From NCBI GenBank assembly GCA_019649035.1, contig BMAT01010684.1:153336-198689 (forward strand): a stretch of 45,354 nt of DNA, given 5' to 3'. The notes under the pieces were generated by a model. It did no database searches. It was not told where the DNA came from and was given only the letters and a program-made list of their open reading frames with translations. The number at the start of each line of letters is the position of its first letter. Position 1 is the first letter of the stretch. Below are positions 31,701-42,846 of the stretch, piece by piece. This DNA is from Elysia marginata (lineage: Eukaryota; Mollusca; Gastropoda; Plakobranchidae). Both the position numbers and the translations under genes were made by a program.

Positions 31701-32734
31701 TCTTGACGGATGATTGGACGGTTTTTACCACTGGGCCATCATTAGTCTTCTAATCTGGCTTTGTCCCCTTTATATCCGTCAAGTGATTTCATTGATAGCT
31801 TTAACTTTGCTTTGTGACAGTAGATTGCCACATCTGAGAGACTAGTTGGAACTACCGGCAATTTCCTTGAAAGTAATTTATGTTAGCTTCAATTGGTTGA
31901 AAGATCTTTTAAGGTTAGCTAACAGATGAACAGTATAGCAAACGCGAAATATTAACTTGACCTATTAACACGATGCTTTAAACTTTTCTCTTGCCACTTC
32001 CATTAAATGGCACTTAAAATAATGGGCAAGTTCATGCATTCTTATAAATCAATCCTAGCAGACATTGATCATTGGTGCGCACCATTCGAAGGTATTATAT
32101 AAAATCAGTACAACTATGCTCTTTATGCCAGAGGAGTGTGTATTTCGCACAGCTGCTATTTATTGTCATTAATGATATACTACACAGTTTGTATTGGGAT
32201 TAAGAGTAGCGTGGAAACAAGAAATATCGTTCGTGCAAGCAAGTTAGTGTTTAACACAGCAATTATCGCTTTATTGAAGTTGGCAGCAATAGACATATTA
32301 TGTTGTAGTTTGAAGTTTATGTTGTTGTCAGATTTTCAATACACTAAGTAGAGTAACTGGAAAGGTATTTACAAAGACTTGATTTTGTTTAAATCTCTGT
32401 CACTTTAAATACTCTGCTTCTGTATTACAAATTTAAATGCCACCTCTAGTAATCGAGATGACACTCCAAGGTTCTTTAGCGTTGAAACCGTAAAAAAATT
32501 AGCTTTGAAACCGTAAAACAATATCTTTGTGAGGATTGGTGAGGTTAAAGAGCTAATTGCAACGTGTCGGCTTGCTTTGGTACCCGTAGGCGAAAGCTGT
32601 AATCAGTCACTGATGACCTTGCCATTTTTCTCGACGCTGTGTTTTCAAAGATGCATCTTTATTTTGACGAAGTCGGTAATCTTTCTGACTGTTAAAATGG
32701 AGCTTAAACTTCAGTGCTTCAACGGTGTTCAGTG

Positions 32735-32780
32735 TAGTAGTAGTAGTAGTACATGTAGTAGTAGTAGTAGTAGTAGTAGT

Positions 32781-32812
<32 letters not shown>
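32735..32812 (+). repeat. (GTA)n(GCA)n compound microsatellite
   Basis: TAG/GTA units with one 'acatgtag' interruption pass directly into about eleven GCA units. The repeat joins the tail end of the SINE copy at 32813 without a spacer. Poly-Ser and poly-Ala/Thr frames through it are artefacts. Confidence 0.93.
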
Positions 32813-32814
<2 letters not shown>

Positions 32815-32970
32815 ACTGCGCAATCAAATGATTGAAAGATTTTAAAGGTATGAAATTAGCAGCGGGGAGAAGTAGGCTTTTGGAGCTGGAATATTAACCT
32901 TACTAAATAATTTTTAATTTGCTTGACCTTTGGCGGTGTAAGATTATAACCATATTTTTTAGATTGCCAG
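32813..32970 (-). repeat. SINE copy, minus strand
   Basis: 'cactgcgcaatcaaatgatt', 'aaaggtatgaaattag' and 'gagaagtaggctt' match 28750-28825 closely. The far end ('gacctttggcggtgtaag') is more diverged. It is in the same orientation as the other copies. Confidence 0.6.
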
Positions 32971-35284
32971 ACTAGGGGTACTGGCAGGTGTGCATTACAA
33001 AGTCTTCGGAAACCGTAGTCACAGGAGACATCTTTGAATCGATTGATTTTTTTTATAAATTTATTGGCTGTCGATATAAAAAAAAGGTCAAGAGTTTATT
33101 GAACTGGAAATTAGTCTCCGGAAATTTACATAACAATTCCCTGTGCTGTAGAAGCGGGGCAAGTCCATATGAAAACTTTCTTGTCAGTAAAAAGCACAGG
33201 AGGGGGTCGTGAAGATCAATAATGATCGTGAACACCAATAATGAAATCCTTGATTGTCTGTAAACTAGTTTTGAAGTGCACAGCGTCAGACCCAGAGTTA
33301 AGGAGTATTTGAGCACTTTTCATCAGAGAGCGGTCAAAAGAATGTCATTTTTTAAACGACTGTGCATGTCCTACGCCTTTCCTTTGATTGTTTACTTTCC
33401 TCCAGGCTGCCACATTCTTATCTTTCCTCTCGGGGTGTTGAATGACTCCGGGTAGTCAATAATCCATTGTGACAGAATCTTTAAATGTCAGAATACCTAG
33501 GTTTATTGCTGCATGTCATGCACGATAAGCCTGTTCTGTTTCTATGTTAGGTTACATTTTCTTTGAACGAAACAAGTTTTATGTAAAGATAAGAACTCAT
33601 AAACGTGTACTACGTTTTAGCCCGTGCCATACACGTCTAGTTCAAATCTCACACCAAATATTATAAACGGTGCCAACAATGGCTTTATAAAATGTGAAGA
33701 TAAAGATTTTGTTGCTTAATTTCATCTCGTAAGCTAAGCAATACAGTGTTTTAATAGCAATGAAGAAATTATGTAAGCTAATGTTATTTCCTTCACAATT
33801 ATACACATATGTATTAAGGCTGCTATTAAATTAAAAGACACTACCCTTCTTTCAAGTGTTGGAAAATGGATAATGCTCTGTTTTAGCACTTATATACGTA
33901 TGTATGGAAGCCATTCTTATAGAGACAGTTAGGACTAAAATAACAACATTGGTTTCAAGGATTTAGTAGGCCTCCAGCAAGGTGTTTATAGGGCTTAAAG
34001 TTATTTGGCCATTTTCTTTTTACTTTAGGTTGTGCCTTAAGATTTAAAATGCACTGAGTTAAGCCTTGAGTCGAGTAGATGCTTCGATGCCTGGTTTAAT
34101 GGCAATTGATATTCTTTTTCTTTTTTTTTTATTGAGCGCAGATTCATATTCTGCAGCACCTGGTGCAATGTGCGCTCATTGCCTATTTACGAAATACAAC
34201 TGTACCATTTATCGAACCCTATTACGATTGCTCAGTTCTGCCTAGCTTCACACTCCTCTGAACCCATTCTCTGTGGGCGTGCGGCTTATTGCTTGAGATT
34301 AGCACACATTATTCATGGTCCAGACAGATTTAATCTGCTTGAAGTCACTGGGCTTTGACAAAGTAGGCCTGTTAATGTGTCTGGGGTCTGGAGAAATATT
34401 TTTTCGATTGATCTGATCATTTTGTTCTGTGTGATTTTTTTTTAAATTAAAGAATGTATAGCGTTGATATCCAGTGCTATGGCAAATATTCAGGGACTCA
34501 AAATGTGCTTGATTACGTTTGTGGTAAACTTTATATAAAATGGAAAGCTTCCAGCATAGCTACACGAAATTAAGTGACATTTAGTGATACATATTATGCT
34601 AAGATTTAAACAGAGGAAGGAAAACGTGGATTGTGTAATTATTCAAAGAAGCTACATAGTGATTGAAAATGTACTGGTCTGCTGGGGCATTAGTGGCGCT
34701 GCTCTTGTGGCGACACAGTTACGCTGAGTAACGAAGCCTAATTTCCCGAAAGGGATTAATAAAGTGTAAAAAAAAAAAAAAGAAATTGAATAAGCACAGT
34801 GTTGCAAAGGAGTTTGCCTCAGTTCAATTTGTACATACACGCGCTGAATAAACCGCCTGTCCGAAATAGAAATTACAGAAGATCTTTTTCATGATTTGAA
34901 ATACGAGTAACATTGTTGAGACATTAATGAGAACAAGAGCTTGTATATCCTACCTAGCACTCTAACTCTAAGATGTTCATAGAGCATCCAGCAATTTAGA
35001 CTCGATGAGTGCCTTTTCAAAACTCCCTATTCCCTTTGTTTACCTGTTGAATGCTAAAACAATTTTCTAACAGTTACAACCCGTTGTTTCAGGGATTTTA
35101 CATGCTAAGGACCTGTTAGAAGCTATAAAAATGGGTTCACTTATATCAAAAGACAACTAAAAAGGCACAGCTTTTCCATTTTGGAATCATTCTGAAATCA
35201 ACTGTTGTTTTTTTCTGGAGTTTACAAAACTTCCGAAACCTGAACGAAAATTGCATTCGTATATATATATTTATTTAAGCTACA

Positions 35285-35713
35285 ATGGATACCATGGAAC
35301 CCATCTTTAATTTGGTGGATATCATGTCCAGTCGAAGATCTAAGAGCAAAGTTTCACCTCGGAGAAGTGAAAAGAGTAGCCCCACACCTGAGAAGAAAAT
35401 GCTGTTAACGAAGCAGAACCTTTATAGGCACAACGGAGAATTAGCCTTAATGCAGAGTTTAGAAGCACAAGGAGTAGAGAACGGAAAGTGTGAGACAAGT
35501 AGATTTAATTGCAACTACGTAAAAGCTCCAAGAAGAAACGAAGTTCACATAGAATACCGGAAGTGTAAGCAGCGGGAGTGCAGTGTTTGCAAACCAGTTC
35601 TAAAAAACTACCGCAGTCTCTGTGACGCTGTTGACCCAATACTTTTTACAAGATGGGAGAGGAAAACAGACGGTAACAGAACAACCTTGGCGAAGGTCAA
35701 TTATGTAGTCAAT
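35285..35713 (+). CDS. DUF4537-protein exon 1 (Ser/Arg-rich, Cys-rich)
   Basis: It has the ATG in good context and donor AAT|GTAGGT, phase 0, 143 codons. After 'SSRRSKSKVSPRRSEKSS' comes a Cys-containing part ('CETSRFNC', 'CKQRECSVCKPV', then C after 'NYRSL') and 'DPILFTRWERKTDG'. A possible acceptor tatttatttaag precedes it at 35279. A TATA-like run at 35261-35275 is too close to the ATG to be trusted as a promoter. Confidence 0.8.
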
Positions 35714-38700
35714 GTAGGTAAATTCGTTTTAAAAAATTCAATATTTATGTCTGAATTTTTAAAAGATATCAAACACGTTTTTCTCAAAGAAGTTGGTACT
35801 TCTTAAAGATTTGTAAACATTATAAATTATTTTCTTTTTTTGGAATTCTAATTGAAAGAAAATTGATACTTGTTCATGTGACTGCTTTGGTGCCGACTTG
35901 TGGGAGGGGGGGGGGGGTTGTGACATAACTGTATGTTCTTCCAATCACCACTCCTAATCCAACAACCATCATAATCACTCAAATAAAATTCATAGTCTCT
36001 GTCTCTGACTCTTTAAAATCCTATCCATGTACTACTAAGCACTTTTTTCGTTTTCATTACCACATAAATATCGTGGGTGAAATCTCGTATTTTTTGTCAT
36101 TATTATGATAAAGGAGGTGGTAAAAATCAACATATCTTCTAATTAATGTGTTAGAAGAAATGCAGTTATCTTAACCGCTGATTATGGTACCGACAACAAT
36201 CTTTAATATTTGAATAAGGTTGAGGATGATCACGAAAATGAGGAAGACATTGAAGACAGACGAGAAAGAAAAATTCGTACAATAGTCACATTTAAAATGC
36301 TGCTACTTTTATAAATGGTTTTTTGAGTGAAATAAAAAAAATGCAGACCTATGTTGTCTGAAACCATGAATGGTTTAACATTACCGGTAAATTTTAAAAC
36401 TTTGTCTCTGCTTTAAGCGAAAAAAATTATTTTGTCCTTTAAGACGATTGTTTATGCCTTCGAATTCCACGCATTACTAAGTTTTGTGATAAAATTTACG
36501 AAATGCAAATTAGTCACGAAATAAGAAAATGTGTTTAGCTCCTAAACCTTTGTTTGTCAAGTAGAAATTAAAAACCCCTTTCGCCTAATCCATTTCATCA
36601 GGGTCTGGGCCAAGTCATTCGCAATGTTGATCGGTCAGCTGAAGGAAAGGTCAAGGAGGGTGCAGAGGTTATCAAATCAAAGGTCAGGGTCAGGTTAGAC
36701 ACGTTGAGGGGTCAACGGGTGATCGCCAGAAAGGATCAAGATGGGTTATATTATCCAGGTAGGTGAACAAACTGTTTTGTCAGTGTTTTACTTTCTTATT
36801 TTTGCAGAGAGACAAGGTCACATAATTTTTTTAAAGTAAAAACATTCACAAATGAATCTTTCAAACGGTTGTGAAAAGTGATTTTTCAATTGAATTTAGG
36901 CAACTGTGGCTCAGGTGGCTATCACATTGTCAGGATATTAGAAAAAAATATCCACATGGAACTTTTTCCGGTCTGTTATGGTGGAGACATTGGCTTTAAT
37001 AACACCCCGCTCACAAGCTGACTGAAATAAATTCATGCTTTAATTTTTTGATAGTTTCAAAAACCTTAATATCGCTGTTGTCACGTTTTGATAACGCCTG
37101 CTACGACACATTTGCACAATCTATTGCTTTGTTAGGCTAAATAGTTGTTGGAATTTATAGGGACTTAATTTTTTGAACGGATAATTATGGAGCCTAAAGT
37201 ATTTCAAATATTGATTAGTATAGTGATCATAGATTTGTTTTATTGTTCTGATCTCGGTCGTTTTAGTTCTTCATCTAATTATCCAGGCGCCCATTGTTGT
37301 AAAAAAAAGCTGAAGTACTTTGTAAAATAAGTTTGTTGTCTCAGCTCAATAACTTTTGTTGCGATGGAAGTGTCTCAAACAGCTTCTTCCTTAACGCATT
37401 GTGACGTTTATCCAGATACCATTATTTTGAATATTGTCCCAACACAGTTTGTATTTTAAGTTCTATGCAAGGAATATTTAATCTGGTTGTGTGATTTAGT
37501 GTCGTAATACAGTCTCATATCTATTGATTTAGTCAATCAAAGTATCAATAAGATAGTTCTAAAATGAATTTTCCCAGTCTCTATGCAACTTATCATTGCC
37601 TTTGTTGTTTGTGTAGCCGTAGTATTGAAATGCTCCGACCCTCGCCATGCTCTTGTACGGTATGACGGTAACGAGGAAGCGCAGATCCTTACCAGAAATG
37701 TCATACCAGTGGGTGGAGCTGTTGCAAGACCGCCCCTTTATGTGAGTGACAGAGCGACAGTTCAAAGTGTTGATGCTGTCTAACGTATTTTAGTAATTTC
37801 GAATAGTACTTTCTCTTTCTCTCTCTCTCACTCTCTCTCCTTCTCTCTCTTTCTCTCTCTCTCTCTAGGTATGTCTCTGTCTCTTTCTCTCTCTATTTCT
37901 TCTTCTATTTATCTATCTCCGCTCTCTCTCCCCACTGTAACTGTAAGATTTCATTCTTTCTTGTGAATCTAGGCAAGTTCACTTTGCTGCATTCGTAATC
38001 ATAAAAATCACCCAAAAGCTTAAGATGGTGTAAAAATGTTTAATTACTATAACATTTATAACCATTCAAAGATTAAAGAAACTTTGTTAAATTTTAACGC
38101 TAAGAACCAGATCATATGCATAGAAGGCATCAAAGCCGTAGAATATGAAAAGTGCGTCATCCGACTCATAGTTGTTGCATTAGTTTTAAGTTGATACCCA
38201 AATGACTGCTCCCCTTTGTTTTATTATTGCTGCTTCACATTACTTGAGCAGATTGATATTCATCCTCCATTAGGTTTGTTTTGTTCAATTTTAACTTGAA
38301 TGAATTTAAAGTTCTCACACTTTTTGTGGAATTATCATTCTTCAGGTCGGTGACTATGTTTTGATCCGTGTGGTATACTTGGACACAAAGGATGAGTGCT
38401 ATGTCCCGGCGATTATACAGGTGGAACCTCAAAGAGTCTCGGCATCCCAAAAGTTTTATAGCGTCCTGATGTACAATGGGCAGAAGGTAGATTCTGATAT
38501 AGAATTATTATAGTGAACTGAGTGTAGAAGGTTTTGGGTAAACAATGTTATCGTAAGATTTTCCATTATTTTCCTGTATCGTTAGGACTGATTGAGTGTG
38601 AGGTGGTCTGTTTTTTTTTCTTGTTTTTTTAGTTAGATGTGAGTATGGTACATGTATGTTTTTCTTTCAATTCTTTGTAAGTTTGTCCCTCAGTATAAGT

Positions 38701-41700
38701 ATAGTATGCTTTTGTTAAATTCATGATCATTTTTGTCTACTGATTTAATATGAGTAGAGCCTATAGTGTATCATTGTTGAACTCTGTACCATTTTCCACT
38801 GCAAGTGTACCTTCCCATACCACTTTTCCACTGTTCAAGATTTGTTGTTGCTAATGTTGATATTTTCATTTGTCATTGTTGTTGTTTTTATTGCTATGTG
38901 ATGATGATGAAGATAAGCTTTTTCAGGCCACAACCATGAGGAAGTATCTCGTTAAAATCAGCAAAGAGAGGTTCGAACTTGCATCTATGTATATCGCTGA
39001 GCAGCAAAATGAAGACAGAGAAGAGTAAGAAGATAATTATTTACCGGTATAATAACATGTATTTAAAATTGTTATACCTTTGCATGCCAATACTAGGGTT
39101 TTTTATGCGGGCAATATTTATTACAAGCTAATTACGTTATTGAAATTAATTAATTTTTATCTTTATCTCATTTCTATGAAGGACCTCTGTGGATCTCCCA
39201 CCTACCTTCACTCTCACTCTCAGGTTGCCTCTTTCTTTCTGTCTACTTTGTTCTTCCTCCATTGAACAATCAAAGGATATATGTTAAGATAATTGTCTTG
39301 CTTCCTAGGCAAATGAGTCTAAAATGCTTCTCTTTTTTTAACCGTTATTAATAGGCCTCTTTTTTATTCTTCATCTCTATATTTTCAAACATTATAAGTT
39401 TTGATATCTTTCCAGAGAATATTGATAAATAATTTTATGATTTTTTTTTTTACGTTTGGTAACTAAGAAAAGAGTCTTGCCCAAAACCATAAAGCCTCTA
39501 AAGGTGAAAATTGATACATCCAACTCATCAACCCTGGACTCGAGACATTTAATCTTTAAAGTTGATGCATATATCGTGAATTTCATACCACTGTTTACCT
39601 GCAGAGCTCAAGATTTGCTGTACGTTTCACCCAGAGCTTCAAACAAAAGAAGGAAAACACGTCCTGACGACATGTAAGATGATAACATTGACGTTTTAAA
39701 GTGTCAAAGTTAATGCATGTAAAGTAAGAATTATAAGCTATGAACTCCAAAAACTCTTTTATGTCACTTTTTAAACTGGCTATTTGACTAAACTTACTGA
39801 TCTTAACAAAGAAACCACACACATCCTTTACACCATGGAATTTGCCGCGCCACAACAAAGCAAATAAAACTGCAGTCAGTGAAAAAGTTGTAAAATAAAA
39901 TTAATGGTCAGTTGTATGTCTATTTATTTTCTGAGGCTACCTATTTCATAAAAAAGTTTAACACTTCATAAATTTGATATAAAGTTTCAATTTGTTATTC
40001 TGAAATGTATCTTAGTTATGTCTGGTGGTTCACACATCAGTTTTATGTAAGAATCTTTTTATGTTTTTTGATAAGGTAATCGTTATTTTGAGCTGTTCAT
40101 GTGACATTGCTAGATGACAGAGTGAGGTGGTTTTTGTATTTTTCTCCTCTCTTAGTCCATGAGAGCTATTGCATTTCAGGTTTGAATTACTCCAAGCGTG
40201 GTGAATCTAAAAAACTTGAGCTTAAATGCTTAATAGGCCTACTTTACTAACTATTTTAAACATACTATGTTTTTTTTTCCAGGAGAAAGCATCAGAGGAA
40301 GAGAAGCCCTTTGTCTGTTTCAAGCAAAGCCAGCTCAGAGGAAGATCGTGTTATAGAAGAAGAATCTGATGAAGACAATTATCAAGAAAAATCAAAAGAT
40401 AAAAAGCAAGGCAGCAGTCGGAAGATAAAGAAGGACCAGCAGACACGTGGTTCTTCCAATTCTAAGTCAAGGTCGAGATTAGGAGCAAAATACTCTGGTG
40501 AAAATAGTGGTCACAGTTCTGGTTCTTCCAAAAGTAGGTCAAGATCGCGATCTGACTCAAGGTCAAGGAAAAACTCAAAGCCAAAGTCTCGATCCAGGTC
40601 TCGATCTCGTTCCGAATCATCTCAAAGCAGCAAGAGTAGCAGAAGCAGGAGCAGAAGTGACAGCAGCAGAAGCTCAAGGCCCAGAAGTAGGGACAAAAAA
40701 ACAAAGAAGAGCGACAGAGAGAATGGTAGCTCCAACGCAAAGAAGAACCAACATGAATGCACAGAAAACAATGGTCTAGACAACTTTTTTGATGATGAAA
40801 GATCTTCATCCCCAAATAAAAACGAAGACTTAGAAGATAAACAAAAGACAGGTGACAAGCATGATGAAGTATCCGAAAGTAATGATAATATGAATGAAAC
40901 TAGCAAGGAGCTTCGGTTGGAAGAGTTACAACAAAAGCTGTTGTCACAGCAAAAGAGACAGGAGAGACAGAAAAGGGTAAGCTTGTTGATTAATCTAATC
41001 CATTCCAAAAATTAACATCTTTTTCAAAGGAAAATTTGATAGATTCACCAGCCTAACTAAAACAGTGTAGGCTTATGTATGAAAATCCATGTTCTAACAT
41101 CTACACAAATGAAAGAATGGTTTAATAAGTCCATTACAGTTATGAGCTTTAGTTTTTGTCGGAGTTTTGCCAATGTGTTATTTATAAGTTACTTGCAAGG
41201 AAAGGTCTCAGGATACTGGAAAGATTTCTTGAGTGAAACTCTGTGAGAAACTGGGTCAGCGGTTTTAGCCTTTGCTCAGTTAAAACTTGTATCTTGATAC
41301 TAGCAACTTTTTGGTAGGATAACTGGCTTGTGAAATATAGTATAAATTCTATGGATTCATTGGGAATATCAGCTAATTTCAAACACCAATGTTCTTCATT
41401 ATTTAAAAAAACTAGTATTTTATCGCAAAAAGAACAAAAAGTGCTAGTGTTACAAAAAATACAATAATTGTAATTATACAAATTGGAGTCTATGCTTGCA
41501 CTTTAGCCATCATAATTCACAATTCTCTGCGATCAAAGTTAAGGGGATCAGATATTCAAAAATCAATTTTTTGTTTTTTCAAGAATGTAGGCCTGCATTA
41601 TTTCAGATTGTAATATATTTTAAATAAAAACGTGAATTCAACATCATATCTTCATTAACAATTTATTGATTTCTCTTTTCAGAAACTGAAGAAGAAAGCA

Positions 41701-42846
41701 AAACAGTTAGCTCAGCAAAGAAAGGCTTTTAAAAGTTCTCTTTTAAAAGAGATAGGCGATGGAGAGGTATGATTCATTTCAGCTTCTGTCTCATCATAAT
41801 TATTGTTTATATGTTTATCTACCCCTCTTTCTTTTTCTCTCCCTTATCTCTCTCTTCCTTCCTCCTCTCTCTCCTCCCTCCACACACTCTCTCTCTCTCC
41901 CTCCTTCCCCTCCCTCCCTTCCTCCCCCTCTCTCTCTGCCTCTCTCTCTCTCTGTATTTGCCTGCCTGTCTGTCTCTCTTTTTTTCTCACTCTCTCTTTC
42001 TCTCTCTCTCTAGTGTAGTTTCCTGTTTTTCATACTCTTTCTCCATGAACTATCCAATTATAGGCTACATTTGTTTATTCATCAGTTTTGAATAAATTAA
42101 CTTCACAAGTAGTTTCTAAATGATCAAACTAAGGTGCATAATTTGTTATAATTGCAACATTTTGACATTTTGTTACTGTTGTAATTGAAAAAAATGACTG
42201 ATGGAAAGCACAGAAACTCAAGTATTTCAATACCTCTTTTTTTTACTTCACCTTGGAATCAATAATTATTTATTGTCCAGAGAAACAATACAAGTTAAAT
42301 GTTCAAATAAGTTTTTACTGCCAATGGCTATACATTTTCACACAAAGTGTATTTTCATAATATTATATTGTATTCTCAAATTTTTGATGACAATATAACA
42401 ACATTGGTGTAAAAAAGTTTAAAATTTGTGCTCACTGAGATTCTTTGTTGAAGTAAAGGCAACAACATAAAAAGATATTTTTTGATAGGACTAAGGAAAG
42501 AACATGGTATGATAAAGTTTATCTAATTACATATGAAGGAAGGAATAAAAAATCATTTATAAAAGTTGCACAAGGTGTAAATTACAAGAGAGTCTTTATT
42601 TATTAGAACTCCTTTATCTGTAAATAACATATACAATTATAAACATTGATTCATAATTTTTGTAACAGTAAGGTGGTAATCACACTATTGAATTTGGAAA
42701 TACTGGCAATAATTACTAAGAATATCAAGCAGATACATTTGCATACGCTCTCTGTTTCTCATAGTTAAATATTAATTTATGTTTATTTTTTACTCTATAA
42801 CAGCCTGGGGGAGATGGTGATGTGGCAGTTCTTGTGGACGGACAAG
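35285..42846 (+). CDS. DUF4537 and RS-rich protein, 8 exons, 3'-incomplete
   Basis: Joined exons: 35285-35713, 36602-36758, 37617-37741, 38346-38486, 38927-39024, 40283-40976, 41683-41766, 42804-42846. They total 1771 nt in consistent phase, 590 codons plus one base carried to an unresolved last exon. Residues 1-143 are basic/Ser-rich, then Cys-containing. Residues about 180-320 are a DUF4537 domain ('RVIARKDQDGLYYPG', 'HALVRYDG', 'VIPVGGAV', 'VGDYVLIR', 'YVPAIIQV', 'FYSVLMYNG'). DUF4537 is Tudor-like, known from C11orf16 and, as I recall, from the C terminus of VWA3B. Residues about 330-560 are Arg/Ser-rich and then acidic. The rest is a Lys/Gln-rich coiled segment. The ATG at 35285 has A at -3 and G at +4, supporting a real start. 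It could also be an internal Met of VWA3B, if the exons are joined to the upstream series through an acceptor at 35279. Function is unknown; a protein-binding, ciliary or cytoskeletal role would be a guess. Confidence 0.75.
35905..35919 (+). repeat. Poly-G run
   Basis: A run of G with one early A ('gggaggggggggggg'), shortly after exon 1 of the DUF4537 series. It is likely a homopolymer microsatellite. Confidence 0.85.
36602..36758 (+). CDS. DUF4537-protein exon 2
   Basis: Acceptor catttcatcag, donor CCAG|GTAGGT, 157 nt, phase 0 in and 1 out. It encodes a charged stretch and then 'LRGQRVIARKDQDGLYYPG', the first strands of the DUF4537 Tudor-like fold. Confidence 0.9.
37617..37741 (+). CDS. 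DUF4537-protein exon 3
   Basis: Acceptor tgtttgtgtag, donor TAT|GTGAGT, 125 nt, phase 1 in and 0 out. It encodes 'AVVLKCSDPRHALVRYDGN' and then 'ILTRNVIPVGGAV'. A CT-rich tract begins about 70 bases after the donor. Confidence 0.9.
37811..37935 (+). repeat. CT-rich microsatellite
   Basis: This is an almost pure pyrimidine tract of CT and TTCT units with one short break. It lies in the intron just after exon 3 of the DUF4537 series. Confidence 0.9.
38346..38486 (+). CDS. DUF4537-protein exon 4
   Basis: Acceptor tcattcttcag, donor AAG|GTAGAT, 141 nt, phase 0-0. It encodes 'VGDYVLIRVVYLDTKDECYV' and then 'FYSVLMYNGQK', the second half of DUF4537. Confidence 0.92.
38927..39024 (+). CDS. DUF4537-protein exon 5
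   Basis: Acceptor agctttttcag, donor GAAGA|GTAAGA, 98 nt, phase 0 in and 2 out. It encodes 'TTMRKYLVKISKERFELASM', the end of DUF4537, followed by an acidic turn. Confidence 0.9.
40283..40976 (+). CDS. DUF4537-protein exon 6 (RS-rich region)
   Basis: Acceptor tttttttttccag, donor AGG|GTAAGC, 694 nt, phase 2 in and 0 out. It opens 'RKHQRKRSPLSVSSKASSEE', then has a long run of RS/SR dipeptides with scattered D and K (about residues 60-150 of the exon). An acidic segment ('NNGLDNFFDDERSSSP') and a Gln/Lys-rich helix start ('LEELQQKLLSQQKRQERQK') follow. The composition is like the RS domains of splicing factors; no RNA-recognition motif is seen. Confidence 0.9.
41683..41766 (+). CDS. DUF4537-protein exon 7
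   Basis: Acceptor tttctcttttcag, donor GAG|GTATGA, 84 nt, phase 0-0. It encodes 'KLKKKAKQLAQQRKAFKSSL', continuing the coiled segment, then 'LKEIGDGE'. Confidence 0.88.
41821..42013 (+). repeat. CT-rich polypyrimidine tract, about 190 bases
   Basis: CT, CCT, CCCT and TTTCT units with few purines, starting about 55 bases after the exon 7 donor. The Ser/Leu/Pro-rich open frames across it are artefacts. Confidence 0.93.
42804..42846 (+). CDS. DUF4537-protein exon 8
   Basis: Acceptor tactctataacag, donor ACAAG|GTAATT, 43 nt, phase 0 in and 1 out. It encodes 'PGGDGDVAVLVDGQ'. The next exon must supply phase 1. Confidence 0.75.

Larger units (their letters stand above)
31701..35279. other. Non-coding DNA before the DUF4537 exons
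   Basis: Apart from the SINE and triplet repeat at about 32735-32970, no exon or element is recognised. Open frames at 32136, 32988/33053 (minus) and 34170 have no domain content. An intermediate exon linking the two exon series was sought here and not found. Confidence 0.5.

Noticed and set aside
35261..35275. TATA-like run before the ATG at 35285
   Set aside because: It lies only about 10-20 bases from the ATG, too close for a core promoter with a usual leader; the region is simply AT-rich.
36900..37020. tRNA A-box-like 'tggctcaggtgg'
   Set aside because: No B-box or tRNA fold follows, so neither a tRNA gene nor a SINE is supported.
40462..41008. Open frames antisense or out of frame in the RS exon
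   Set aside because: They are shadows of the repetitive RS codons; the + strand frame joins its neighbours in phase.
41759..42095. Ser/Leu/Pro-rich open frames
   Set aside because: They are translations of the CT tract inside an intron.
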